From the NCBI GenBank assembly GCA_964623635.1, contig CAZUUA010000034.1, positions 1 through 20,757 on the forward strand: a DNA stretch of 20,757 nt, in the 5' to 3' direction. The notes beneath the pieces are model-generated. The model made no database searches. It was not told the DNA's origin and worked only from the letters and a program-made list of their open reading frames with translations. Origin of the DNA: UMGS1696 sp964623635 (GTDB lineage: Bacteria > Bacillota > Clostridia > Oscillospirales > CAG-272). The position numbers and the translations under genes are program-made. Of the stretch, positions 13,603-20,757 are shown one piece after another. The number at the start of each line of letters is the position of its first letter. Positions within the stretch are counted from its first letter, which is position 1.

Positions 13603-14550
13603 ATGGCATACAAGAAAGCGTATTCGAAAGCGAAAAATAAGGTCAAACGGAAGCTGAAAAAGACCGGCAAGGATCTGGTCGTGCGGGTGATCACGGCGAT
13701 CATCTCTCTGCTGCTGGCCGGTGTGGGCTCCTACTCCTATTCCCAGACCGGCTCCGTGATCCCACGACGAGAGCTGCTGACCGGCAACGCTTCCATCCAT
13801 TTTATCGATGTGGGGCAGGGAGACGCTACGTTGATTTTGACCGGAGACGGTGCGGTGCTGGTGGATGCCGGGACAAACCGTGCGGCCGATACCCTGGTGG
13901 CGTATCTCACGACCTATGTGTCCCGGCTGGATTACCTGATCCTGACCCATCCCCATGACGACCATGTGGGTGGAGCGGACGAGGTGCTAAACGCCATACC
14001 GGTGGAGCACGTTCTCATGCCCTTGGTGGAGCACAACGGCTACACGGAGAAGCTGACTACTCTGGCGGCGGAAAAAGATATTCCGGTGGAGGATGCGGTG
14101 CTGGGCAGCCAGATCACGGTGGGTGACATTACCTGCACGCTGCTGGGACCGGTACATACAGATTACGACAACCTGAACAATGTCAGTGCGGTGATCCGGG
14201 TGGATGTGGGCGGCACGTCCATGCTGCTCTCCGGGGACGCCGAACAAAAGGCAGAAGACGACGTGTTGGCTGCCAACGACCCGGCGCTGTTCAACTGTGA
14301 CATCTACCAGGTGGGACACCACGGGTCTTCCACCTCCACTTCCTTGGAATTTTTCACCGCCATCGAACCGGACATCTGTGTGATCTCCTGCGGTTATGGC
14401 AACTCCTACGGGCATCCTCACACCACAGTGCTGCAGCTATTGGAAATGTCCGGTGCCACCATCTATCGGACGGATACGGAAGGCACCGTCGTTTTGGAGA
14501 CCGATGGAGAAACGATCTGGAAACGAGGCGAGATCCGGGAGATCGCATGA
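13603..14550 (+). CDS. Membrane-anchored ComEC/Rec2-like metallo-beta-lactamase-fold hydrolase
   Basis: A 315-residue protein with a very basic N-terminus (1-24, mostly Lys), one transmembrane helix (about 25-41) and an MBL-fold domain from about 63. Signatures are IHFIDVGQGDATLI (65-78), the metal motif THPHDDHVGG (115-124), LSGDAEQKAE, VGHHGSSTSTS and CGYGNSYGHPHTTVL. This is the layout of the C-terminal nuclease-like domain of the competence protein ComEC, here free-standing without the pore domain. The basic tail suggests the hydrolase domain faces outward. Clostridia often carry such stand-alone proteins; their substrate is not settled. SD is weak, and the ATG at 13603 is chosen by the domain layout. 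It is the last gene before a new promoter. Confidence 0.85.
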   Translation: MAYKKAYSKAKNKVKRKLKKTGKDLVVRVITAIISLLLAGVGSYSYSQTGSVIPRRELLTGNASIHFIDVGQGDATLILTGDGAVLVDAGTNRAADTLVAYLTTYVSRLDYLILTHPHDDHVGGADEVLNAIPVEHVLMPLVEHNGYTEKLTTLAAEKDIPVEDAVLGSQITVGDITCTLLGPVHTDYDNLNNVSAVIRVDVGGTSMLLSGDAEQKAEDDVLAANDPALFNCDIYQVGHHGSSTSTSLEFFTAIEPDICVISCGYGNSYGHPHTTVLQLLEMSGATIYRTDTEGTVVLETDGETIWKRGEIREIA

Positions 14551-14600
14551 CACAGGGGAAAACGGCTGTGCAGCTGCCGGTGCAAAACAGCAAAACGCAC

Positions 14601-14629
14601 TTGACAAAGTGGTGTAAATTTTGTATACT
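14601..14629 (+). promoter_or_regulatory. Promoter of the 14662 gene
   Basis: TTGACA (14601-14606), a 17-bp spacer and TATACT (14624-14629), about 30 bp upstream of the start codon, so the leader is short. Unlike the other promoters in the window it lacks the TGn extension. Confidence 0.9.
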
Positions 14630-14661
14630 ATAGGTAACCACGCACAACGGAGGGTATAAAT

Positions 14662-15894
14662 ATGATGAACAAATTTCCGATCGGTTTCTGGAATTATACG
14701 GCCACCGGCAAACAGACGGCCAAAGATGTGAAGGACTGGGCTGACCTGGGTATGACCATGGCAAACAGCCCGGAATACTGGGAAGGCTGCGATAGAAATT
14801 GTATGCTGGACATTCTGGATGCCTGTGCTGCTCACGACATCAAGGTGATCCTATGCGACCGCAGAGCCAGATGGTACGGCATTTCGGAGGATCCTGACGG
14901 AGCAAGAGCACAGTTTGCCGCAGCCCTTGCCGATTTTGGCAGCCATCCGGCGGTGCTGGGGTTCCATGTGGGAGACGAACCCAACACGGATAAGGCGTTT
15001 ATGGAAAGCTGTATGGCGCACAAAATGCAGCTGGAAATGGCACCCCACCTGCTGCCTCACCTGAATTATCTGCCCTACTGGGAACACCAAGAGGAGACCC
15101 TGCTGAAGGCGCCTACCTTCACCGATTGGGCAAAGCGGATGCAGGCAGAGGCCGAGCTGAAGGTGCTGTGCTACGACTGCTATGCCCAGATGAATCCGGA
15201 AGAAGCCGGTACCCAGATGTACTTCACCAACCTGCGCAAGTTCGTGGAAGCGGCCGATGCCACCGGGATCACACCCTGGACGACCCTGCTTTCCGTGGGA
15301 CATTTCCGGTATCGCTGCCCCAGTGAGGACGACTTGCGCTGGCAGCTGAACACCGCTGTGGCCTCCGGTATGAAGGGAATTTTGTGGTTCTTCATTTACG
15401 AAAGAACGCCTACGTCCAACTACCGTCTGCCGCCTATCGATGAGTTTGGCGAACGGACACCCACCTTTGGCGCCCTGTCCCGTGTGAACCGCCACTTCCT
15501 GCACCAGTTCGGCGATTTCTTCCTCCACGCCAAGCACCTGTACACCTGCCACGTGGGCAAGGCCTTTGGTGGCTACGATCTGTTCGAGGCCGGCAAGTGG
15601 GATACGCTGCTGAACGTGACCTGCGACCATGGCTTACCGGCGGTGCTGAGCTGGTTCGAGCTGGATGGCGAAAAGTATGTGGCACTGGTGAACAATTCTC
15701 CCTTTGAAGCAGGCTTGTTCAAGCTCCATGTATCGAAGGATACTCGTGTCTTCCAGCGGTTCACCTGGGATCACGACTGCGTAGACATGAAGACCAATGC
15801 CTGGGATGCCTACTACGGTGAGACCGAGGACGAAAACATCGGCGGCGACTGGCTGGCTCCCGGACAGATGAAGCTGTACAAGATCATGAAGTAA
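14662..15894 (+). CDS. Putative glycoside hydrolase, TIM barrel with C-terminal beta domain
   Basis: A 410-residue protein without a signal peptide. From FPIGFWNY at the N-terminus it reads as a TIM barrel. VLGFHVGDEPN (98-108) puts Glu106 at a strand end, where clan-A type glycosidases carry the acid/base. GILWFFIYE (239-247) offers Glu247 as nucleophile. From about 300 a beta-sandwich-like tail follows (KYVALVNNSPFEAGLFKLHV). I infer a retaining intracellular glycosidase but cannot name its family or sugar. The first ATG of ATGATG follows GGAGGG. It is a single-gene unit with its own promoter and terminator. Confidence 0.6.
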   Translation: MMNKFPIGFWNYTATGKQTAKDVKDWADLGMTMANSPEYWEGCDRNCMLDILDACAAHDIKVILCDRRARWYGISEDPDGARAQFAAALADFGSHPAVLGFHVGDEPNTDKAFMESCMAHKMQLEMAPHLLPHLNYLPYWEHQEETLLKAPTFTDWAKRMQAEAELKVLCYDCYAQMNPEEAGTQMYFTNLRKFVEAADATGITPWTTLLSVGHFRYRCPSEDDLRWQLNTAVASGMKGILWFFIYERTPTSNYRLPPIDEFGERTPTFGALSRVNRHFLHQFGDFFLHAKHLYTCHVGKAFGGYDLFEAGKWDTLLNVTCDHGLPAVLSWFELDGEKYVALVNNSPFEAGLFKLHVSKDTRVFQRFTWDHDCVDMKTNAWDAYYGETEDENIGGDWLAPGQMKLYKIMK

Positions 15895-15950
15895 GGTCAG
15901 AAGTTGTGCTTCGTGAAGTTGAATGCAAGAAGTAAGATATTTGCATACAT

Positions 15951-16005
15951 AATAGGATGCGGACTCCCTGTGGGTCTGCATCTTTTTTGTGCAAAGAAAA
16001 ACGGA
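15951..16005. repeat. 55-bp sequence left of the gap, identical to 16106-16160
   Basis: The 55 bases before the N run are identical to the 55 bases after it, and each copy ends exactly at the gap edge. This points to two contig ends sharing one overlap, not to a biological repeat. Confidence 0.9.
15956..15988 (+). terminator. Rho-independent terminator after the 14662 gene
   Basis: A 9-bp stem GATGCGGAC / GTCTGCATC (one G-U pair) with a nine-base loop, then TTTTTTG. An identical copy lies after the assembly gap at 16111-16143. Confidence 0.85.
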
Positions 16006-16105
16006 NNNNNNNNNNNNNNNNNNNNNNNNNNNNNNNNNNNNNNNNNNNNNNNNNNNNNNNNNNNNNNNNNNNNNNNNNNNNNNNNNNNNNNNNNNNNNNN
16101 NNNNN
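16006..16105. other. Assembly gap of 100 Ns
   Basis: Exactly 100 undetermined bases, a conventional placeholder length. Its true size is unknown and may be zero or negative. Confidence 0.97.
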
Positions 16106-16160
16106 AATAGGATGCGGACTCCCTGTGGGTCTGCATCTTTTTTGTGCAAAGAAAAACGGA
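16106..16160. repeat. 55-bp sequence right of the gap, identical to 15951-16005
   Basis: Second copy of the flank, including a second copy of the GATGCGGAC hairpin and T run (16111-16143). It is probably the same genomic locus as the left copy. Confidence 0.9.
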
Positions 16161-16199
16161 GCCTTACCCGTGTGGGTATGGTACTCCGTTCGCTTTTTA
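16151..16199 (-). terminator. Bidirectional terminator, serving the MATE gene on the minus strand
   Basis: ACGGAG (16156-16161) pairs with CTCCGT (16184-16189), and inside it TACCC (16165-16169) pairs with GGGTA (16174-16178) around a GTGT loop. On the minus strand it continues TTTTTC; on the plus strand CGCTTTTTAT. It can end transcription from either side. Confidence 0.75.
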
Positions 16200-16311
16200 T
16201 GCTTCCGATATCAAATTTTGGGTTTACTTCAGGAAAAAATTTCCGTCAGGGAAATTTTTTAGAGGGAGGTGGTTCGCTTCACTGTTAAGCTTCAAAATAT
16301 CCTCCCTCATC

Positions 16312-17708
16312 TTACTTGGCGATCGCCTTATCCTTCCACTTGCCGCGGCGGTAGAAGATGGCGGTCAGGATCGCACCGATGAGCCAGGAGGACAGCAGGG
16401 AGATCTGGATGCAGACGCTCTGTCCGTGAGGCAGCTCCGGCGTGGTGGTCAGCCAAGAAATGATGTACGCAATGGGTACCCGGATGACCACGGTGGTGAT
16501 CAGCGAGATCCACATGGGCGTCATGGTATCCCGGCACCACGCATGATTCCGGACAAGCCTTGGGTCACAGCCATGGCGATATAGCCCACCGCTAAGATCT
16601 GCATCAGGTGATAGCTCAGATCCACCAGTGCTGCGGTCTCCGTGAAGATCCCCATGAGACCCTTGCCGAAGACTAAGATCCCCAGCGTGATCACTGTGGA
16701 GGTGGCCACTGCCATCAGTGTACCCTGACGTGCTCCCTTGACCACACGGTCGTACTTGCCGGCACCGACGTTCTGTCCGGCGTAGGTGGTCAGTGCGGTA
16801 CCAAAGGAGAAATTGGGCATCATGGCAAAGCTGTCCACCCGCATGACCACCACGTTGGCAGCGATGAACTGTTCGCCGAACTGGTTGGTCAGAGACTGTA
16901 CAAGGATCATGGCCGAGGAGAAGATCGCCTGGGTCACACCGGAAGGCAGTCCCAGCTTGACGATGGTCTTCACGTATTGGCCACGGGGACGGAGATAGCG
17001 CAGCTTGAAATCAAAGAATTCCTGCATTTTTGCCAGCCGCAGGAAGCACAGGATGGAGGAGATGATCTGGGCAATGATGGTCGCCAGCGCCACGCCGGGC
17101 ACACCCATCCCCAAGCTTGCCACAAAATAGACGTCCAGCACAATATTGACTACGGTTGCGACCAGCAGATAGAGCAGTGCCGATACCGAATCTCCCAGAC
17201 CACGGATGATCCCGGATAGGATGTTGTAATATGCCATACCGGCCACTCCGACCACGGAAATGATGAGATAATCCGTACACCAATCCAATATGGATTCCGG
17301 CGTGTTCAGCATAATGAGCAGCGGCCGAATCAGTGGTGTGGTGACCAGCATCAGAAACAGGCAGCAGATCGCCGTGACGGTGACACAGTTGCCAATGGTC
17401 CAGGACAGACTCTCTCTATCCTTTGCCCCAAAGTATTGGGATACCATGATGCTTGCCCCGGCAGAGATCCCGATGAACAAAACCAGCAGCAGGTTGACGA
17501 TGGGTCCGGCACTGCCTACAGCGGAGAGGGCATTGTCCCCTACGTATTTGCCGACGACGATGGTGTCCACGGTGTTGTAGAGCTGCTGGGCAATGTTGCC
17601 AAGAAGCATGGGCAGGGTGAAGGTCAGGATGCACTTCCACGGAGTGCCGATGGTCATATCCGTGGGAGCCGATAGTCTTTTGCGCAGCGAGGAAAGTTTT
17701 TCAGACAC
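16312..17708 (-). pseudogene. MATE-family multidrug/cation efflux transporter, frameshifted near the C-terminus
   Basis: The protein is a 12-helix MATE exporter. The first frame gives 395 residues from a GTG start (GGAG nine bases upstream) with family marks such as PMLLGNIAQQLYNTVDTIVVG and GLSGIMRGAG. It ends prematurely after GAGIP at 16521. The next frame continues correctly with TMTPMWISLITTVVIRVPIA to a stop at 16312. One G is missing from a GGGG expected in GCC GGG GAT ACC ATG (minus strand, around 16530-16532). With it restored, the protein has about 463 residues, the normal MATE length, reading GAGDTMTPMW. It is either a recent pseudogene or a homopolymer error in the assembly. Without the last two helices the product would probably not work. 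Confidence 0.85.
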
Positions 17709-17754
17709 GAATTCATCTCCTTTTTATTATTTAGACATATTTCGATGGAATATC

Positions 17755-17783
17755 AGTATACCACAAATGCGTCTGAATTGCAA
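17755..17783 (-). promoter_or_regulatory. Promoter of the MATE gene
   Basis: On the minus strand: TTGCAA (17778-17783), a 17-bp spacer ending TGG, and TATACT (17755-17760), about 45 bp upstream of the GTG start. Confidence 0.8.
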
Positions 17784-17994
17784 GAGGGAAGACGCCGAAT
17801 TTCACAGATTTCTGACATATTCACAAAAATACCCACACGAAATGAGATCGGATAGAGAAACATTTTGCAAAGACTATTTTTGACACGATAGAACGCTGAG
17901 GTGCGCAGAAAGGACAGCGGCTCCTGTGCAAAGGACGCCACAGGTCACCCAAGCGATTTGTACGACTTCACCGAAGCAAAAATCCGGCAATCTC
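17784..17994. other. Rest of the divergent region between MATE and ABC genes
   Basis: AT-rich sequence between two back-to-back promoters with no ORF of note. Arms CCTGTG and CACAGG (17923-17944, 10-bp spacer) lie about 50 bp upstream of the ABC promoter; six-base arms are too short to call a site. Confidence 0.4.
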
Positions 17995-18023
17995 TTGCAT
18001 ACGGCGACAAAATGTGCTATAAT
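17995..18023 (+). promoter_or_regulatory. Promoter of the ABC transporter operon
   Basis: TTGCAT (17995-18000), a 17-bp spacer ending TGC, and TATAAT (18018-18023), about 37 bp upstream of the ATG. Confidence 0.8.
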
Positions 18024-18059
18024 GCTTCTATCGAACCTTTGTAAAGGAATGCTTGCTAT

Positions 18060-19172
18060 ATGAAAGTGACATTACAAAATCTGACCAAACAATTCCCCAG
18101 CCGGAATAAAAAGGATCCGAAACCCGTGGTGGCGGTGAACGACCTGTCCTTTGAGATCCCGGATGGCTGCCTGATCGGGCTGCTGGGTCCCTCCGGCTGC
18201 GGCAAAAGTACCGCACTGAGCCTGATCTGCGGTCTGCAAAAGCCCACAGCCGGGAAGATCTTTTTCGGCGAGGACGACGTGACCGATCTGGCGCCGGAGC
18301 ATCGTGGCGTGGGACTGGTGTTCCAGAATTATGCCCTGTACCCCCATCTGACCGTCCGGCAGAATATCGTGTTCCCACTGGAAAATCTCCGGGGCAAGGA
18401 CAAGCTCACCAGAGAACAGATGAACGAAAAGGCCGACAGGATCGCCGCACTGGTGCAGATCGATGGCCTCATGGACCGGAAACCCAGTGAGCTCTCCGGT
18501 GGCCAGCAGCAGCGTGTCGCCATTGCCAGAGCCTTGGTCAAAATGCCACGGGTGCTGCTGCTGGACGAACCGCTGTCCAACCTGGATGCCCGGCTACGGC
18601 TGCAGACCCGGGAAGAGATACGCCGTATCCAGCAGGAGACCGGCATCACCACCGTCTTTGTGACCCACGACCAGGAAGAAGCCATGAGCATCTCCGACCA
18701 GATCGTGGTCATGCGTGCCGGTGTGCTCCAGCAAATGGGCAAGCCACAAGTGGTGTACGACGATCCTGCCAACCTGTTTGTCGCCAAATTCTTAGGGACG
18801 CCGCCGATCGGTGTGTACAAAGGAAAAGTGGAAAAGGAAGCGCTCTACCTCGGGGACACTGCCCAACCTGTGCTGGACGTGCCGGGTGCGCCGGAGGGTC
18901 CGGTGTATGTGGGAATCCGTCCGGAAGGCTATGTACCGGATCCAAAGGGACCGCTGACCTGTGGGCTGACCAGAGTGGAGGTCATGGGTCGGGACAGCAG
19001 CATGGTCATCACCCATCCCAGCGCCGTCAGCGAGACCATACGCTGCATCGTGCCGGGTGACACCGCGCTGCAGGCTGGCGACAAAACCGTGTCCTTCCGT
19101 TTGAAGCCATCCAAGGTGCATCTGTTTGACGTGACCACCGAAGAACGGATCCCCTTTACGGCAAAGAGGTAA
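18060..19172 (+). CDS. ABC transporter ATP-binding protein, MalK/UgpC/MsmX type
   Basis: The ATPase of a carbohydrate-type (CUT1) ABC importer, 370 residues, cytoplasmic at the membrane. Walker A GPSGCGKST is at 43-51, the Q-loop in VFQNYALYPHL, signature LSGGQQQR at 145-152, Walker B VLLLDEP at 165-171, the D-loop SNLDARLR, and switch His203 in VTHDQEEAMS. The C-terminal TOBE-like regulatory domain (about 240-370) contains VGIRPEGY and VSFRLKPSKVHLFD. The ATG follows AAAGGA. The first permease gene starts six bases after the stop, so the two are translated together. The substrate (sugar, oligosaccharide or glycerol phosphate) cannot be fixed without the binding protein. Confidence 0.92.
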   Translation: MKVTLQNLTKQFPSRNKKDPKPVVAVNDLSFEIPDGCLIGLLGPSGCGKSTALSLICGLQKPTAGKIFFGEDDVTDLAPEHRGVGLVFQNYALYPHLTVRQNIVFPLENLRGKDKLTREQMNEKADRIAALVQIDGLMDRKPSELSGGQQQRVAIARALVKMPRVLLLDEPLSNLDARLRLQTREEIRRIQQETGITTVFVTHDQEEAMSISDQIVVMRAGVLQQMGKPQVVYDDPANLFVAKFLGTPPIGVYKGKVEKEALYLGDTAQPVLDVPGAPEGPVYVGIRPEGYVPDPKGPLTCGLTRVEVMGRDSSMVITHPSAVSETIRCIVPGDTALQAGDKTVSFRLKPSKVHLFDVTTEERIPFTAKR

Positions 19173-19178
19173 TAGATC

Positions 19179-20069
19179 ATGGAAAACAACAGCAAAAAGG
19201 CCTGGCTCTATCTGCTGCCTGCCATTCTGTTTCTGGCGGTGTTCATGGTGTATCCGCTGATCGACGTGTGCATCTACTCCTTTGAGGAAGGCTATAATTC
19301 TGCTTCTCAAACATACCAAGGCGTGGGACTGTACAACTATCGGTATATCCTGCGAGATCCCTATTTTCTGCAGGCCGTGCAGAATACCTTCATTCTGGTC
19401 ATCATCACAGTGCCCTTGTCCACCGGCATTGCCCTTGCCATATCGGTGGCACTGTCGTCCATCCAAAAGCTACGGAACCTGTTTCAGACCATTTATTTTC
19501 TGCCGTACGTGACCAATACCCTGGCCGTGGGGCTTGTGTTCATGATCCTATTCAAGAAGACCGCCTACTCCGACGGTCTGGTGAATCTGCTTCTGAACGT
19601 CTTTGGCGCCGGACCTGTGGACTTTATCGACGGTCCCTATTGGGCGAAGATGTTCGTGCTGTGCTTTTACACCATCTGGGTGGTCATGCCCTTCAAGATC
19701 CTGATCCTGACCAGCGCTTTGGCTTCTGTGAAAGAGGACTACTACAATGCGGCCCGGATCGATGGTACCCCTAAGTGGCGTGTATTCACAAAGATCACGC
19801 TGCCCATGATCTCACCCATGATCTTTTATCTGGTGATCACCGGCTTTATCGGTGCGTTCAAGGCCTACAGCGATGCGGTGGCTCTGTTTGGTACCAACCT
19901 GAATGCGGCAGAGATGAACACCATCGTGGGTTACATTTACGATATGCTATACGGCAACAGCGGCGGCTATCCGTCCTATGCCTCTGCAGCAGCCATCGTG
20001 CTGTTCGCCATCGTGCTGACCATCACCTGCATCAATCTGCTGGTGAACAAGAAGGCCAGCGGAAAATGA
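19179..20069 (+). CDS. ABC transporter permease, MalF/UgpA type
   Basis: The first of two membrane subunits of the importer, 296 residues with six predicted helices, beginning WLYLLPAILFLAVFMVYPLI. The EAA loop that docks on the ATPase reads YYNAARIDGTPKWRVFTKI, followed by LPMISP. The GxxxxxxxxxP spacing is intact. The ATG follows AGAGGT, six bases downstream of the ATPase stop. A 75-bp spacer with a dyad separates it from the second permease. Confidence 0.92.
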   Translation: MENNSKKAWLYLLPAILFLAVFMVYPLIDVCIYSFEEGYNSASQTYQGVGLYNYRYILRDPYFLQAVQNTFILVIITVPLSTGIALAISVALSSIQKLRNLFQTIYFLPYVTNTLAVGLVFMILFKKTAYSDGLVNLLLNVFGAGPVDFIDGPYWAKMFVLCFYTIWVVMPFKILILTSALASVKEDYYNAARIDGTPKWRVFTKITLPMISPMIFYLVITGFIGAFKAYSDAVALFGTNLNAAEMNTIVGYIYDMLYGNSGGYPSYASAAAIVLFAIVLTITCINLLVNKKASGK

Positions 20070-20079
20070 GAAGTGTGGT

Positions 20080-20103
20080 CAAGTATTGACCATGGTATAC
20101 TTG
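20080..20103. promoter_or_regulatory. Dyad between the two permease genes
   Basis: CAAGTAT (20080-20086) and ATACTTG (20097-20103) are perfect 7-bp inverted arms around a ten-base spacer that contains the palindrome ACCATGGT. It could be an operator, a small mRNA hairpin or a processing site; TTGACC within it has no good -10 at 17 bp. Confidence 0.4.
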
Positions 20104-20144
20104 TTCTTGTAAATATCCGGTTTTGCCAAGCGTGGAGGAGCCTT

Positions 20145-20757
20145 ATGAATTATGACAAACTCGAACGGTCGGCGCACGTGCGAAAGACGGTGCAAAACGT
20201 CGTGGTGTATGCGTGCCTGACCCTGTGGGGACTGTTCGTGCTGTTTCCCTTTTACTGGATGCTCTTGACCTCCGTCAAAAGCTACAGCACCTACAACAGC
20301 GAATATATCCCGAAATTCTTTACCCTGTCCCCGACCTTTTCCAATTATGCGGATGCCTTTACCGCCGTTCCCCTGGCACGCTACTTTGTGAACACGGTGA
20401 TCTTCACCCTGGCCACAACGGCGCTGATGCTGGTGGTGATCATTCCAGCGGCCTTTGCCTTTGCACGTCTGCGGTTCCGGGGAAGAGAGGTGCTGTTCAC
20501 CCTGTTCCTCTCTCTCATGATGATCCCCAATGAACTGGTGGTCATCACCAATTACGTCACCGTCACCGACCTGGATCTGCGCAACTCGTTCCTTGGTCTG
20601 ATCCTGCCGTCGGTGGTATCCATATTCTATATTTATTTATTGAAAGAAAATTTCGCCCAGATCCCAGATGAGCTGTACTATGCCGCCAAGGTGGACGGTA
20701 CCTCCGACTGGCGCTACCTGTGGAAGGTCATGATGCCCATCTGCCGCCCCACCATTG
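20145..20757 (+). CDS. ABC transporter permease, MalG/UgpE type (3' end outside window)
   Basis: The frame opens at ATG 20145 after a strong GGAGGAG and stays open to the window edge, giving 204 residues. After a basic N-terminus comes the first helix (TLWGLFVLFPFYWMLLTSVK), the signature of MalG-type permeases. Further helices follow (FVNTVIFTLATTALMLVVII, LGLILPSVVSIFYIYLL), then the EAA loop YYAAKVDGTSDWRYLWKVM and MPICRPT. About 70-75 residues are missing compared with the usual length. It pairs with the permease encoded upstream to form the channel. A substrate-binding protein gene would be expected downstream. Confidence 0.9.
   Translation, partial: MNYDKLERSAHVRKTVQNVVVYACLTLWGLFVLFPFYWMLLTSVKSYSTYNSEYIPKFFTLSPTFSNYADAFTAVPLARYFVNTVIFTLATTALMLVVIIPAAFAFARLRFRGREVLFTLFLSLMMIPNELVVITNYVTVTDLDLRNSFLGLILPSVVSIFYIYLLKENFAQIPDELYYAAKVDGTSDWRYLWKVMMPICRPTI

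Noticed and set aside
15904..16288. Frames running through the N block
   Set aside because: They consist largely of undetermined residues and duplicated terminator sequence.
16250..16320. Hairpin GAGGGAGG / CCTCCCTC downstream of the MATE gene
   Set aside because: The arms are far apart and no T run follows on either strand; the structure at 16151-16199 is the better terminator.
20085..20115. TTGACC and TATACT as an internal promoter between the permeases
   Set aside because: The two hexamers are only four bases apart, and no good -10 lies 16-18 bp from TTGACC.
1..20757. CRISPR array, prophage or insertion sequence
   Set aside because: No regularly spaced repeats, transposase, integrase or phage genes are visible on either strand.

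Overview
The window looks like a moderately GC-rich Gram-positive gut or rumen bacterium of the class Clostridia, most likely the Ruminococcus/Oscillospiraceae group. This is inferred from the encoded CCA on the tRNA end, strong SD sites, TTGACA-17-TATACT promoters with TGn extensions, a PQT(G)D-like surface-anchor tail and the gene families present. It is probably a draft or metagenome assembly: 100 Ns sit between two identical 55-bp flanks.

Region 1 (1-850) holds the 3' end of a tRNA, its terminator, a degenerate second copy of both, and about 600 bp of decayed DNA with two more tandem micro-duplications and a broken small membrane-protein ORF.

Region 2 (853-7823, all minus strand) is the most interesting part. 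It reads asnB-type amidotransferase, glycoside-hydrolase-like protein, ATP-grasp ligase resembling D-aspartate ligase, Asp/Glu racemase, and a MurE-type ligase whose substrate motif is DNPD instead of DNPR. Apart from the glycosidase-like gene, this is the gene set expected for a peptidoglycan with a D-Asp or D-Asn cross-bridge: the racemase makes D-Asp, the ATP-grasp enzyme attaches it, the AsnB-like enzyme may amidate it, and MurE supplies the diamino acid that carries it. One promoter with a dyad over its start site lies ahead of asnB.

Region 3 (8219-11978, plus strand) has a secreted beta-sandwich protein with a damaged sortase-like tail, then an operon of a DUF1836 (YkrK-like) regulator, an NfeD-family protein and a flotillin. 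A dyad in the regulator's leader is a candidate autoregulatory operator.

Region 4 (11988-15988, plus strand) has a calcineurin-like phosphoesterase, a small CmpB-type membrane protein and a membrane-anchored ComEC-like MBL hydrolase, then a separately promoted TIM-barrel glycosidase-like protein and its terminator. The assembly gap follows.

Region 5 (16151-20757) has a frameshifted MATE transporter on the minus strand and, divergently, a sugar-type ABC transporter (MalK/UgpC-like ATPase, two permeases). The second permease runs off the window end. No substrate-binding protein is in view.
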